Translations under genes and position numbers: made by a program
Part shown: positions 1-5,497 of the stretch, one piece after another
Numbering within the stretch: the stretch's first letter is position 1
Layout: every line of letters begins with the position of its first letter
From: Steroidobacteraceae bacterium
GTDB lineage: Bacteria > Pseudomonadota > Gammaproteobacteria > Steroidobacterales > Steroidobacteraceae
DNA: 13,756 bases
NCBI GenBank assembly: GCA_013044085.1
Contig: JABEVI010000204.1
Span: 1 to 13,756 of the forward strand
Direction: 5' to 3'
Notes under the pieces: model-generated
What the model was told of the DNA's origin: nothing
The model's database searches: none
The model's input: only the letters and a program-made list of their open reading frames with translations

Positions 1-1
1 C

Positions 2-67
2 GCCGAGCCCTGGGATCTTCGCCTCGACGCACTCGCCACGGAGAGCGGACTTGATCGCCACCTCTAG
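2..67 (+). CDS. 5-formyltetrahydrofolate cyclo-ligase, C-terminal end only (partial)
   Basis: Frame 2 is open from the window edge to a TAG at 65-67 and gives 21 residues, AEPWDLRLDALATESGLDRH then L. The pattern P-W-D-x-x-L-D-A-x-x-T-E-x-G-L is typical of the C-terminus of 5-formyltetrahydrofolate cyclo-ligase (YgfA/MTHFS family), which uses ATP to convert 5-formyl-THF to 5,10-methenyl-THF. The context agrees: in many gammaproteobacteria this gene sits near 6S RNA and upstream of rpiA or EVE-domain genes. The Shine-Dalgarno of the next gene overlaps this stop codon, which suggests co-transcription. Only the tail is visible, so the call rests on a short motif and on synteny. Confidence 0.6.
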   Translation, partial: AEPWDLRLDALATESGLDRHL

Positions 68-77
68 GGAACCCGTG

Positions 78-542
78 ATGAATTACTGGCTGATGAAATC
101 CGAACCGGATGCATTCGGCATCGACGATCTCGCCGCATGCCCGGCGCGGAGCACGCCATGGGATGGCGTGCGCAACTTCCAAGCGCGCAACATGCTGCGG
201 GACGAATTTCGCAAGGGCGATCACGCCTTCTTCTATCACTCCGGCTGCCAGACACCGGGGATAGCGGGCATCGTCGAGATCGTGCGCGAGGCCTATGCGG
301 ACGAGACCGCTTTGGATCCGCGGCACGCCCACTACGACCCGGTCGGCACCGCGCACAGTCCCCGCTGGTTCGTCGTCGACGTCCGCTTCGTCCGTAAATT
401 AAAGCGTTTCATAACGCTTACCGAGTTGCGCGCGCATGCGGACACGGCATTGCGCGACCTCGTTATCCTGAGGCGCGGCAATCGTCTTTCGGTGACGCCA
501 GTGTCGAAGAAGGATTGGAACTTCGTGCTCTCGCTCGAGTGA
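78..542 (+). CDS. EVE domain-containing protein (PUA-like fold)
   Basis: The product is 154 residues, the normal length of a stand-alone EVE protein (thymocyte nuclear protein 1-like). It starts MNYWLMKSEPDAFGIDDL and carries the family hallmarks W-D-G-V-R-N-F-Q-A-R-N near residue 30, the FYHS motif near residue 55, and PRWFVVDV near residue 95. EVE domains are PUA-like pockets thought to bind modified bases in DNA or RNA; the cellular role of bacterial single-domain members is poorly defined. The ATG at 78 is preferred because AGGGA at 66-70 lies 7 nt upstream. An in-frame upstream start at 51 would overlap the previous gene and has no family support. The 10-nt gap to the cyclo-ligase stop suggests one operon. 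Family assignment is secure; substrate is unknown. Confidence 0.92.
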   Translation: MNYWLMKSEPDAFGIDDLAACPARSTPWDGVRNFQARNMLRDEFRKGDHAFFYHSGCQTPGIAGIVEIVREAYADETALDPRHAHYDPVGTAHSPRWFVVDVRFVRKLKRFITLTELRAHADTALRDLVILRRGNRLSVTPVSKKDWNFVLSLE

Positions 543-592
543 ACTCGCTCACACGGCTAGCACATCGGCGGGCAACAAGCATGACGTATTGC

Positions 593-620
593 TTGTAATT
601 TGGTTATTCGTGTATATACT
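593..620 (+). promoter_or_regulatory. Predicted sigma-70 promoter with GC-rich discriminator, upstream of Lys-rich small ORF
   Basis: A -35-like TTGTAA (593-598) and a good -10 TATACT (615-620) are separated by 16 nt, inside an AT-rich island (about 587-620) that stands out from the GC-rich surroundings. Predicted transcription start is near 627-629. The bases after the -10 (CGGTCCCC) form a GC-rich discriminator. In well-studied Proteobacteria such discriminators mark growth-rate or ppGpp-responsive promoters, so stringent control is an inference. The promoter lies 36 nt upstream of the small ORF start and separates it from the EVE gene. Confidence 0.6.
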
Positions 621-656
621 CGGTCCCCGGACTAACCCGACAACGGAGTTTTCATC

Positions 657-722
657 ATGGCAGCGAAAGCAAAGAAGGCGAAGAAGAAAGTGGCCAAGAA
701 GAAGGCCGCTAAGAAGAAGTAA
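657..722 (+). CDS. 21-residue lysine/alanine-rich basic peptide
   Basis: The ATG at 657 opens a 21-codon ORF ending in TAA at 720-722. It encodes Met, 12 Lys, 7 Ala and 1 Val, a net charge of about +12 with no acidic or aromatic residue. The composition resembles the Lys/Ala repeats of histone H1-like tails (AlgP, Hc1/Hc2), but it is far shorter than those proteins. Support for translation: GGAG at 645-648 with an 8-nt spacer, a good promoter at 593-620, an immediate stop, and a strong hairpin 16 nt later. It could bind nucleic acid or ribosomes, act as a leader peptide for rpiA, or be incidental to a small RNA of about 140 nt. I do not recognise a named family. Function is unknown. Confidence 0.62.
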   Translation: MAAKAKKAKKKVAKKKAAKKK

Positions 723-737
723 GCCTTCGAAAGTAAT

Positions 738-770
738 CGACTGTGCCCGCGCAAGCGGGCACAGTCGTTT
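738..770 (+). terminator. Strong hairpin with GCAA tetraloop, intrinsic terminator or attenuator before rpiA
   Basis: The arms CGACTGTGCCCGC (738-750) and GCGGGCACAGTCG (755-767) are perfectly complementary over 13 bp and close a GCAA (GNRA) loop, followed by only TTT at 768-770. The stem is very stable but the U-tract is short, so termination may be partial. It ends 20 nt before the rpiA start codon. No convincing promoter fits in that gap, so read-through from the small-ORF promoter is the likeliest way to transcribe rpiA. That would make the hairpin an attenuator or an RNA-stability/processing element. Confidence 0.6.
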
Positions 771-787
771 CTGGGGGTCGGAAAATC

Positions 788-1447
788 ATGCAGGCACAGG
801 CAAAAAAACGGCTAGCGGCGCAGGCCGCTCTCGACTACCTGGAAGATGACATGACCATCGGCGTCGGCACCGGCTCGACCGTCGGCGAGTTCATCGGCGC
901 GCTGCGTGAGCGGCGGATAAGCCTGCGCGGCGCGGTTTCCAGCTCCAAGGCCACATCCGCTCTATTACGTGCGGCCGGCATACCCGAAGTGGAATTAAAC
1001 GACGTCGGCGACCTGCCGCTCTATGTCGACGGCGCCGACGAGGCCACCATCCACGGTTCGCTGATCAAGGGCGGCGGCGCGGCGTTGACGCGCGAGAAGA
1101 TTGTCGCCGCGGCGTCCGCGCGCTTCGTCTGCATCATCGACGACAGCAAACTGGTCGACGTCCTCGGCCGCTTCGCGCTGCCCGTCGAGGTCATCCCGAT
1201 GGCACGCTCCTACGTCGCCCGTCGGCTCGTCGGAATGGGCGGTCAACCGGTGTGGCGCGAGGGCGCCGTGACCGACAACGGCAACGAGATCCTGGACGTG
1301 CACAATCTGCGCATACTCGACCCGGCCGAACTGGAGACGAGGATCGACCAGATTGCCGGTGTCGTCACTGTCGGGCTGTTCGCGAGGCGAGGCGCCGACG
1401 AACTCATCGTCGCCGGCGATGACGGGGTGCGGCGCATCAGCCCCTAG
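788..1447 (+). CDS. rpiA: Ribose-5-phosphate isomerase A
   Basis: Interconverts ribose 5-phosphate and ribulose 5-phosphate in the non-oxidative pentose phosphate pathway, supplying ribose for nucleotides; cytosolic. The 219 residues match the E. coli enzyme in length and nearly in numbering. The phosphate loop GTGST is at 27-31, DGADE at 81-85, and KGGGAALTREK at 94-104. This keeps the residues known as Asp81, Asp84, Lys94 and catalytic Glu103. The ATG at 788 is chosen because it gives exactly this length; the upstream in-frame ATG at 743 lies inside the hairpin stem. A G-rich run at 773-777 may serve as a weak ribosome binding site. It is convergent with kup, with a 15-nt gap. Confidence 0.97.
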   Translation: MQAQAKKRLAAQAALDYLEDDMTIGVGTGSTVGEFIGALRERRISLRGAVSSSKATSALLRAAGIPEVELNDVGDLPLYVDGADEATIHGSLIKGGGAALTREKIVAAASARFVCIIDDSKLVDVLGRFALPVEVIPMARSYVARRLVGMGGQPVWREGAVTDNGNEILDVHNLRILDPAELETRIDQIAGVVTVGLFARRGADELIVAGDDGVRRISP

Positions 1448-1462
1448 CACCGCTCGGATCGT

Positions 1463-3337
1463 TCAGATCTCGACGCGCGTGCCGATTTCGACCACCCGGC
1501 CGGGCGGCAGCCCATAGAAATCGGCGATGACTTGCGCATTTCGTGCCATTTGGATGAAGGCGCTTCTACGTAACGGCGGCAGGTCCGAACGACGGCCCGG
1601 AATAAGTTCCTCGCGACTGAGGAAGTAGGTGGTCCTCTCCGGCTCGTAAGGCACACCCTGATTGTCGGCCAGGCGGAGGATCTCGACGACGTCCGGTTTT
1701 TCCATGAAGCCGAATTGCGCCACGATCCTGACGATTCCCGCACCGACCTCGCTCACGCTCAGGCGCTTCGAATCCGGTATCCGCGGCTCCTCGCGGGTCA
1801 CGATCGTGAGCAGCACGACCCGCTCGTGCATGACGCGGTTGAACTTGATGTTGTTGAGCAGCGCACGCGGAATGCCCGAAGCCTTGGCATCGAGAAAGAT
1901 CGCCGTCCCGGCCACCCGCACCGGCGGATCGCGCCGCAGGTCGTCGAGGAAATCCCGCACGGGTTTCTGGTCGCGAAGCAACCGCGTATGCAGGCTGGCG
2001 CGACCCTTCTGCCAAGTTTGCATCAGCCAGTAGATCGTCAGACCGGTCGACAACGGCAGCCAGCCGCCCTGTTCCAGCTTGGTCATGTTGGCGAGCAGGA
2101 ATGCGATATCGACCACGAACAGCAATGACAGGCCCGCGCGCAACGGCAGGCTTTCGTGTCCCTGGCGCGACTTGATGAGGCTCAAGGTCAGCGGCGTGAC
2201 GATCGTCATCGCGCCGGAGACGGCGAGTCCATAGGCGCCGGCGAGCGCCGCCGAACTGCCGAAGCCGACGACCAGCGCCAAGGCCGCACACATCAGGGTC
2301 CAATTCATCGACGGCACGTAGATCTGCCCGGCGTTCTCGGCCGAGGAATGTTCGACGCGCAGTCGCGGCAGCAACCCGAGGCTCACCGCGGTCCGCGTCA
2401 CCGAGAACACCCCGGAGATCACGGCCTGCGACGCGATCACGGTGGCCGCCGTCGACAGCAGCACCAGCGGCAGCAACGCCCATGCGGGCGCCATCAGATA
2501 GAAAGGGTTGCTGATGGCCTGCGGATGCTCGATCAACAACGCCCCCTGGCCGAAATAGTTCAGCACCAGGGCCGGCATGACGATGCCGATCCACGCATAG
2601 CGGATCGGTGTCTTGCCGAAGTGCCCCATGTCGGCATACAAGGCCTCACCGCCGGTGACGGTCAGAAAGACTCCGGCGAGAACCGCGAGCGCGCCGACCC
2701 GATGCCGCGTCAACATGTGCAGCGCATAGTATGGATTGACGGCCAGCAACACCCGCGGTTCCCGGGCGATCCAGTACACGCCGAGTACCGCGAGCACGCC
2801 GAACCACCCGAGCATCACCGGCCCGAACATCCGGCCGACCGATCCGGTGCCTTGTCGCTGGATCATGAACAATCCGATCAGCACCAGCAGGGTAATCGGC
2901 AGCACCGGGATCTGCGAGGTCGGCGCCGCGACCCGCAATCCCTCGACCGCGCTCAGCACCGATATCGCGGGCGTGATGGCCCCGTCCGCGAAGAACAAGG
3001 CGGCGCCGAGTATGCCGAGCAAACCGTAGAGCTTTTTGCGTGGACTCGCCCGGTCGGTATTGACGACCAGCGCGGTCAACGCGAGCACGCCGCCCTCGCC
3101 CTTGTTGTCGGCGTTCAGGACGACCGACACGTATTTCAGCAAAACCACCAGAACGAGCGACCAAAAGATCAGCGACAGGATGCCGAGGACATAGGCGGGG
3201 GAAACGGCCAGATGGGCGCCGGTGAAGCACGCCGATACCGCATACAGGGGGCTGGTGCCGATATCGCCGAACACGACACCGAGTGCGCCGAGCGCGAGCA
3301 GTGCCTTGGTTGCACCGGTGTTGTTCTCAACCGACAT
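1463..3337 (-). CDS. kup: Low-affinity potassium transporter Kup (KUP/HAK/KT family)
   Basis: An inner-membrane K+/H+ symporter giving constitutive low-affinity potassium uptake. The 624 residues are close to E. coli Kup (622). The family signature G-D-I-G-T-S-P-L-Y is at residues 24-32 in the first membrane segment. About twelve hydrophobic segments follow over the first 440 residues, including the conserved FFADGAITPAISVLSAVEGL stretch and the TVTGGEALYADMGHFG motif. A hydrophilic cytosolic C-terminal domain of about 180 residues ends the protein. A GGCGGAG-like sequence lies about 11 nt before the ATG. The hairpin at 3361-3384 and tRNA-Gln lie just upstream on the same strand, so kup may depend partly on read-through from the ribosomal unit. 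I see no clear promoter in the 23-nt gap after the hairpin. Confidence 0.97.
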   Translation of the reverse strand: MSVENNTGATKALLALGALGVVFGDIGTSPLYAVSACFTGAHLAVSPAYVLGILSLIFWSLVLVVLLKYVSVVLNADNKGEGGVLALTALVVNTDRASPRKKLYGLLGILGAALFFADGAITPAISVLSAVEGLRVAAPTSQIPVLPITLLVLIGLFMIQRQGTGSVGRMFGPVMLGWFGVLAVLGVYWIAREPRVLLAVNPYYALHMLTRHRVGALAVLAGVFLTVTGGEALYADMGHFGKTPIRYAWIGIVMPALVLNYFGQGALLIEHPQAISNPFYLMAPAWALLPLVLLSTAATVIASQAVISGVFSVTRTAVSLGLLPRLRVEHSSAENAGQIYVPSMNWTLMCAALALVVGFGSSAALAGAYGLAVSGAMTIVTPLTLSLIKSRQGHESLPLRAGLSLLFVVDIAFLLANMTKLEQGGWLPLSTGLTIYWLMQTWQKGRASLHTRLLRDQKPVRDFLDDLRRDPPVRVAGTAIFLDAKASGIPRALLNNIKFNRVMHERVVLLTIVTREEPRIPDSKRLSVSEVGAGIVRIVAQFGFMEKPDVVEILRLADNQGVPYEPERTTYFLSREELIPGRRSDLPPLRRSAFIQMARNAQVIADFYGLPPGRVVEIGTRVEI

Positions 3338-3360
3338 GTCGACTCGCGCTCCGCCGAATT

Positions 3361-3384
3361 GGGGACCCGCAATCGCGGGTCCCC
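3361..3384 (-). terminator. Perfect 10-bp hairpin downstream of tRNA-Gln
   Basis: Read on the minus strand, GGGGACCCGC and GCGGGTCCCC flank a GATT loop. The hairpin begins 4 nt after the encoded CCA of tRNA-Gln and ends 23 nt before the kup start codon. It is followed by AATT and not by a run of T, so it is either a weak terminator or a 3'-end processing/protection structure for the tRNA precursor. Its position between tRNA and kup favours partial termination. Confidence 0.5.
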
Positions 3385-3388
3385 TAAA

Positions 3389-3462
3389 TGGCTGGGGGAC
3401 TAGGATTCGAACCTAGGTAAACGGTGTCAGAGACCGTTGTCCTACCGCTAGACGATCCCCCA
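3389..3462 (-). tRNA. tRNA-Gln (anticodon CTG)
   Basis: On the minus strand a complete 74-nt cloverleaf can be folded. The acceptor TGGGGGA pairs fully with TCCCCCA, followed by discriminator G and an encoded CCA. The D-arm is GTCT/GGAC with the loop AGCGGTA. The anticodon stem ACGGT/ACCGT closes the loop CTCTGAC, giving anticodon CTG (reads CAG). The T-arm is CTAGG/CCTAG with loop TTCGAAT. The weak first base pair (U1-A72) is typical of tRNA-Gln and a known GlnRS identity feature. It starts 32 nt after the rpsI stop with no evident promoter between, so it is probably cut from the rplM-rpsI transcript. Confidence 0.95.
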
Positions 3463-3494
3463 AGAAGAATCGCATATGGCGGCCGATCGTGAAA

Positions 3495-3899
3495 TCAACG
3501 CTTCGAGAACTGCGTTCCGCGCCGTGCCTTGCGGCGGCCCACCTTCTTGCGCTCGACCTCGCGCGCATCGCGCGTCACGAAACCGGCCTTGCGCAAGCTC
3601 GGACGCAAGGTCTCGTCGTAAGCCATCAAGGCGCGCGTGATGCCGTGACGAATCGCTCCGGCCTGGCCGGTGATGCCGCCACCCTCGACGTGGGCATCGA
3701 TGTCGAACTTGCCATCCATGTCGATGGCTTGAAAGGGCTGACGCACGATCATCCGGCCGGTTTCCCTGCCGAAGAACTCCTCGAGTGTGCGACCGTTGAT
3801 CGAGACGCGGCCCGTTCCGGGGGTCAGATATACCCGGGCGCTGGAGGTCTTGCGTCGTCCGGTGCCGTAGAAGGAGTGGGCGGCTGCGTTCTGTGCCAT
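3495..3899 (-). CDS. rpsI: 30S ribosomal protein S9
   Basis: A structural protein of the 30S head whose C-terminal tail reaches the P-site tRNA. The 134 residues are about four more than in E. coli, with the extra ones at the N-terminus before the YGTGRRK motif. Conserved landmarks are FFGRETGRM, VEGGGITGQAGAIRHGITRA and RKAGFVTRDAREVERKK. The ending FSKR is the invariant tail that contacts tRNA. AGGA lies about 10 nt before the ATG. The gene follows rplM by 22 nt, the classical rplM-rpsI operon. Confidence 0.98.
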   Translation of the reverse strand: MAQNAAAHSFYGTGRRKTSSARVYLTPGTGRVSINGRTLEEFFGRETGRMIVRQPFQAIDMDGKFDIDAHVEGGGITGQAGAIRHGITRALMAYDETLRPSLRKAGFVTRDAREVERKKVGRRKARRGTQFSKR

Positions 3900-3921
3900 G
3901 GCGTGCGGTTCCTGGGGACTT

Positions 3922-4353
3922 TTAGTTCAATTCCAGCGGCTTCGGCTGCTGTGCGATGTGCGGATGTTCGCCACCGCCGAAGACGTGCAGCTTGCGATAC
4001 ATTCGGCGTCCGAGCGGTCCCTTCGGGAGCATGCCCTTCACCGCGAACTGTATGGCGCGCTCCGGATGTTCCTTCAGCAACTTCTCGAGCGACGTGCTCT
4101 TCAGGTTGCCGACATAGCCGGTATGGCGATGATAGAACTTGTCGGTGAGCTTCGCGCCGGTGACGCGCACGGCCCCGGCATTGATCACCACGATGTGATC
4201 ACCCAAGTCCTGGTGCGGCGCGTAATTCGGCTTGTGCTTGCCCTTCAAGTGGTGGGCGAGCTGCGATGCAAGGCGGCCGAGCGTCTTGCCCGCCGCGTCG
4301 ACGACGAACCAGTCGCCGCGTGTTTCTTCTGGCTTCGAGAATACCGTGTACAT
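3922..4353 (-). CDS. rplM: 50S ribosomal protein L13
   Basis: An early-assembly protein of the 50S subunit that contacts 23S rRNA. At 143 residues it matches the usual 142. Conserved stretches include DAAGKTLGRLASQLAHHLKGKH, the tract GDHIVVINA, YHRHTGYVG and the signature KGMLPKGPLGRRMYRKLHVF. It is the first gene of the rplM-rpsI-tRNA unit, divergent from crp. In E. coli L13 represses its own mRNA through the leader. Here a leader of roughly 35 nt is possible if the -10 at 4397-4402 is used, but I cannot demonstrate the regulatory fold. The Shine-Dalgarno (GAGTGA) is weak. Confidence 0.98.
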   Translation of the reverse strand: MYTVFSKPEETRGDWFVVDAAGKTLGRLASQLAHHLKGKHKPNYAPHQDLGDHIVVINAGAVRVTGAKLTDKFYHRHTGYVGNLKSTSLEKLLKEHPERAIQFAVKGMLPKGPLGRRMYRKLHVFGGGEHPHIAQQPKPLELN

Positions 4354-4396
4354 GGGGTCACTCTAAAACTTCGACGACCGTGCCGAAAGGCGCGCA

Positions 4397-4402
4397 AGTG
4401 TA
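4397..4402 (-). promoter_or_regulatory. Candidate -10 element for the rplM-rpsI-tRNA unit
   Basis: On the minus strand TACACT occurs 43 nt upstream of the rplM ATG. The hexamer 17 nt further upstream (TGGCGG) is a poor -35. The leader between it and the start codon could form a small hairpin (CTTTCG pairing with CGAAG with one bulge). Position and -10 quality support it; the missing -35 weakens it. Confidence 0.35.
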
Positions 4403-4585
4403 CAGAACCCAGCGCACGGCCGCCAGTCCCGCGCTCGATGGTCCGACACAGGCTTATATAAATAGAGTCCATGGGAGCATTCGCCGGCGAGCGCCGCCGT
4501 GCCCGCGCGGCCTAAGAAAATAACATGACAATCAATGCATTGGCCGCCAAAGGGCGGTTCGCTACCGGGGCTCTGCCGGACGTTC

Positions 4586-4609
4586 ATTGGCGCCGCCGTC
4601 GGCGCCAAT
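4586..4609. repeat. Perfect 10-bp inverted repeat upstream of crp
   Basis: The arms ATTGGCGCCG (4586-4595) and CGGCGCCAAT (4600-4609) are exact reverse complements separated by CCGT. The structure ends 87 nt before the crp ATG and just upstream of the AT-rich stretch proposed to hold the crp -10. It could be an operator for a dimeric regulator or, if transcribed, a stable RNA hairpin. No T-run follows, so it is not a standard terminator. Confidence 0.55.
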
Positions 4610-4696
4610 ACTGCTTGCGATTCCAGTACTTATGTAATAAAACATCGCCGAGCATCATCGTGTCCGCGGCATAGCCTGCCATTCGAGGGAGAGAAC

Positions 4697-5485
4697 ATGG
4701 AAGAAGGCGCAAAAGCCTTGAGCGATATCCCAGCGATCAATCGTTTCTTGAGCTACTGCCGAATCCGGACGGTTCCCTCGAAAACCGTGATCATCCACGC
4801 CGGCGACCTTCCCGACATCCTTTACTACATCATCAGCGGGTCCGTCGAGGTGATGATCGAAGACGAGGACGGCAATGAAATGGTGCTGGCCTACCTCAAC
4901 AAAGGCCAGTTCTTCGGCGAAATGGGCCTGTTCTACGAGCAACCGACACGCAGCGCCTGGGTGCGAACCCGACAACAGTCGGAATTGGCGGAAATGACTT
5001 ATCCGCGTTTCCGGCAAATTGCGGCCGAGAGTCCCGGACTGATCTTCGAACTCGCGACCCAGCTCGCCACCCGGCTCGACCGCACGAACCGCAAGCTCGG
5101 TGATCTCGCCTTCGTCGATGTCACGGGCAGGGTCGCGCACGCCATCATGGACCTGTGTGGCGAGCCGGACGCGATGACTCACCCGGAAGGCATGCAGATC
5201 AAGGTCAGCCGCCAGGAGTTGTCGCGCCTCGTCGGCTGCTCGCGCGAAATGGCCGGCCGTGTCCTCAAAGTCCTCGAGGAACAAGGCTTGCTACGCGCGA
5301 CCGGGAAGACGATCGTCGTTTTCAATGCCCGTCCGAAGATAAAAACACGTCCGTTGGTCGTGCCGGTCAAGGCGGCCGGCGCCGCCGCCGCGAAGAATAC
5401 CCGTGCCAGTCAGCGGATACCCGATGACGAGGAGGATGAGGACTTCGACTCGGATGACGAGGATGATGAGGACGAGGAGGATTAG
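4697..5485 (+). CDS. crp: Crp/Vfr/Clp-type cAMP receptor-like transcription regulator with acidic C-terminal extension
   Basis: A global regulator of 262 residues, about 50 longer than E. coli Crp (210) or Vfr. The cyclic-nucleotide domain covers about residues 10-125 with G74-E75 and R85-S86, the phosphate and ribose contacts of Crp. The C-helix has T130-N131 where Crp has Thr127-Ser128. The winged HTH (about 168-210) contains SRQELSRLVGCSREMAGRVL; Arg183, Glu184 and Arg188 match the base-reading residues of Crp, so a TGTGA-type site is expected. The normal protein end, GKTIVVFNAR, is reached at 212. A Lys/Ala/Pro-rich linker (213-242) and a 20-residue tail with 18 Asp/Glu (243-262) follow. 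The ATG at 4697 has a strong GAGGGA Shine-Dalgarno. The family is certain; whether the ligand is cAMP or another cyclic nucleotide is open. Confidence 0.93.
   Translation: MEEGAKALSDIPAINRFLSYCRIRTVPSKTVIIHAGDLPDILYYIISGSVEVMIEDEDGNEMVLAYLNKGQFFGEMGLFYEQPTRSAWVRTRQQSELAEMTYPRFRQIAAESPGLIFELATQLATRLDRTNRKLGDLAFVDVTGRVAHAIMDLCGEPDAMTHPEGMQIKVSRQELSRLVGCSREMAGRVLKVLEEQGLLRATGKTIVVFNARPKIKTRPLVVPVKAAGAAAAKNTRASQRIPDDEEDEDFDSDDEDDEDEED
5423..5473 (+). repeat. 21-bp direct repeat (30-bp period) encoding the Crp acidic tail
   Basis: The blocks at 5423-5443 and 5453-5473 are identical at 20 of 21 bases (G at 5434, T at 5464). They are exactly 30 bp, or ten codons, apart. The encoded decapeptides DDEEDEDFDS and DDEDDEDEED are therefore likely products of one in-frame duplication. 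The tract is built almost only of GAN codons, so it could change length by slippage without shifting frame. Confidence 0.8.
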
Positions 5486-5497
5486 CGAGCCGGCGGT

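Larger units (their letters stand above)
4354..4696. promoter_or_regulatory. Divergent rplM/crp intergenic regulatory region
   Basis: These 343 bp separate the divergent starts of rplM (-) and crp (+), and no credible gene lies inside. An AT-rich patch (TTATATAAATAG, 4454-4465) contrasts with the GC-rich flanks. A 10-bp palindrome CAATGCATTG sits at 4533-4542 and a perfect inverted repeat at 4586-4609. A second AT-rich stretch, TTATGTAATAAAAC (4630-4643), is the best -10 candidate for crp, though no good -35 accompanies it. The crp Shine-Dalgarno GAGGGAGAG starts at 4685. I do not see a clear TGTGA-N6-TCACA Crp autoregulatory box. Confidence 0.6.

Noticed and set aside
657..722. Reading the Lys-rich ORF as a truncated AlgP/Hc1-like histone pseudogene
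   Set aside because: It has its own Shine-Dalgarno, stop and adjacent hairpin, and no further Lys/Ala-coding sequence continues in any frame downstream.
1448..1462. Terminator between convergent rpiA and kup
   Set aside because: The 15-bp gap contains no hairpin or T-run that I can support.
2156..3403. Plus-strand open frame (415 codons) opposite kup
   Set aside because: Low-complexity Arg/Gln/His/Asp composition and full overlap with a clear Kup coding region; it also runs into the tRNA. A shadow frame.
3361..3462. tRNA-Gln as a phage or island attachment site
   Set aside because: No integrase gene, no repeat of the tRNA 3' end, and normal housekeeping genes on both sides.
4535..4696. Upstream extension of the Crp frame
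   Set aside because: It would cross the inverted repeat and AT-rich promoter-like stretch, and Crp family N-termini begin near 4697, where a strong Shine-Dalgarno is present.
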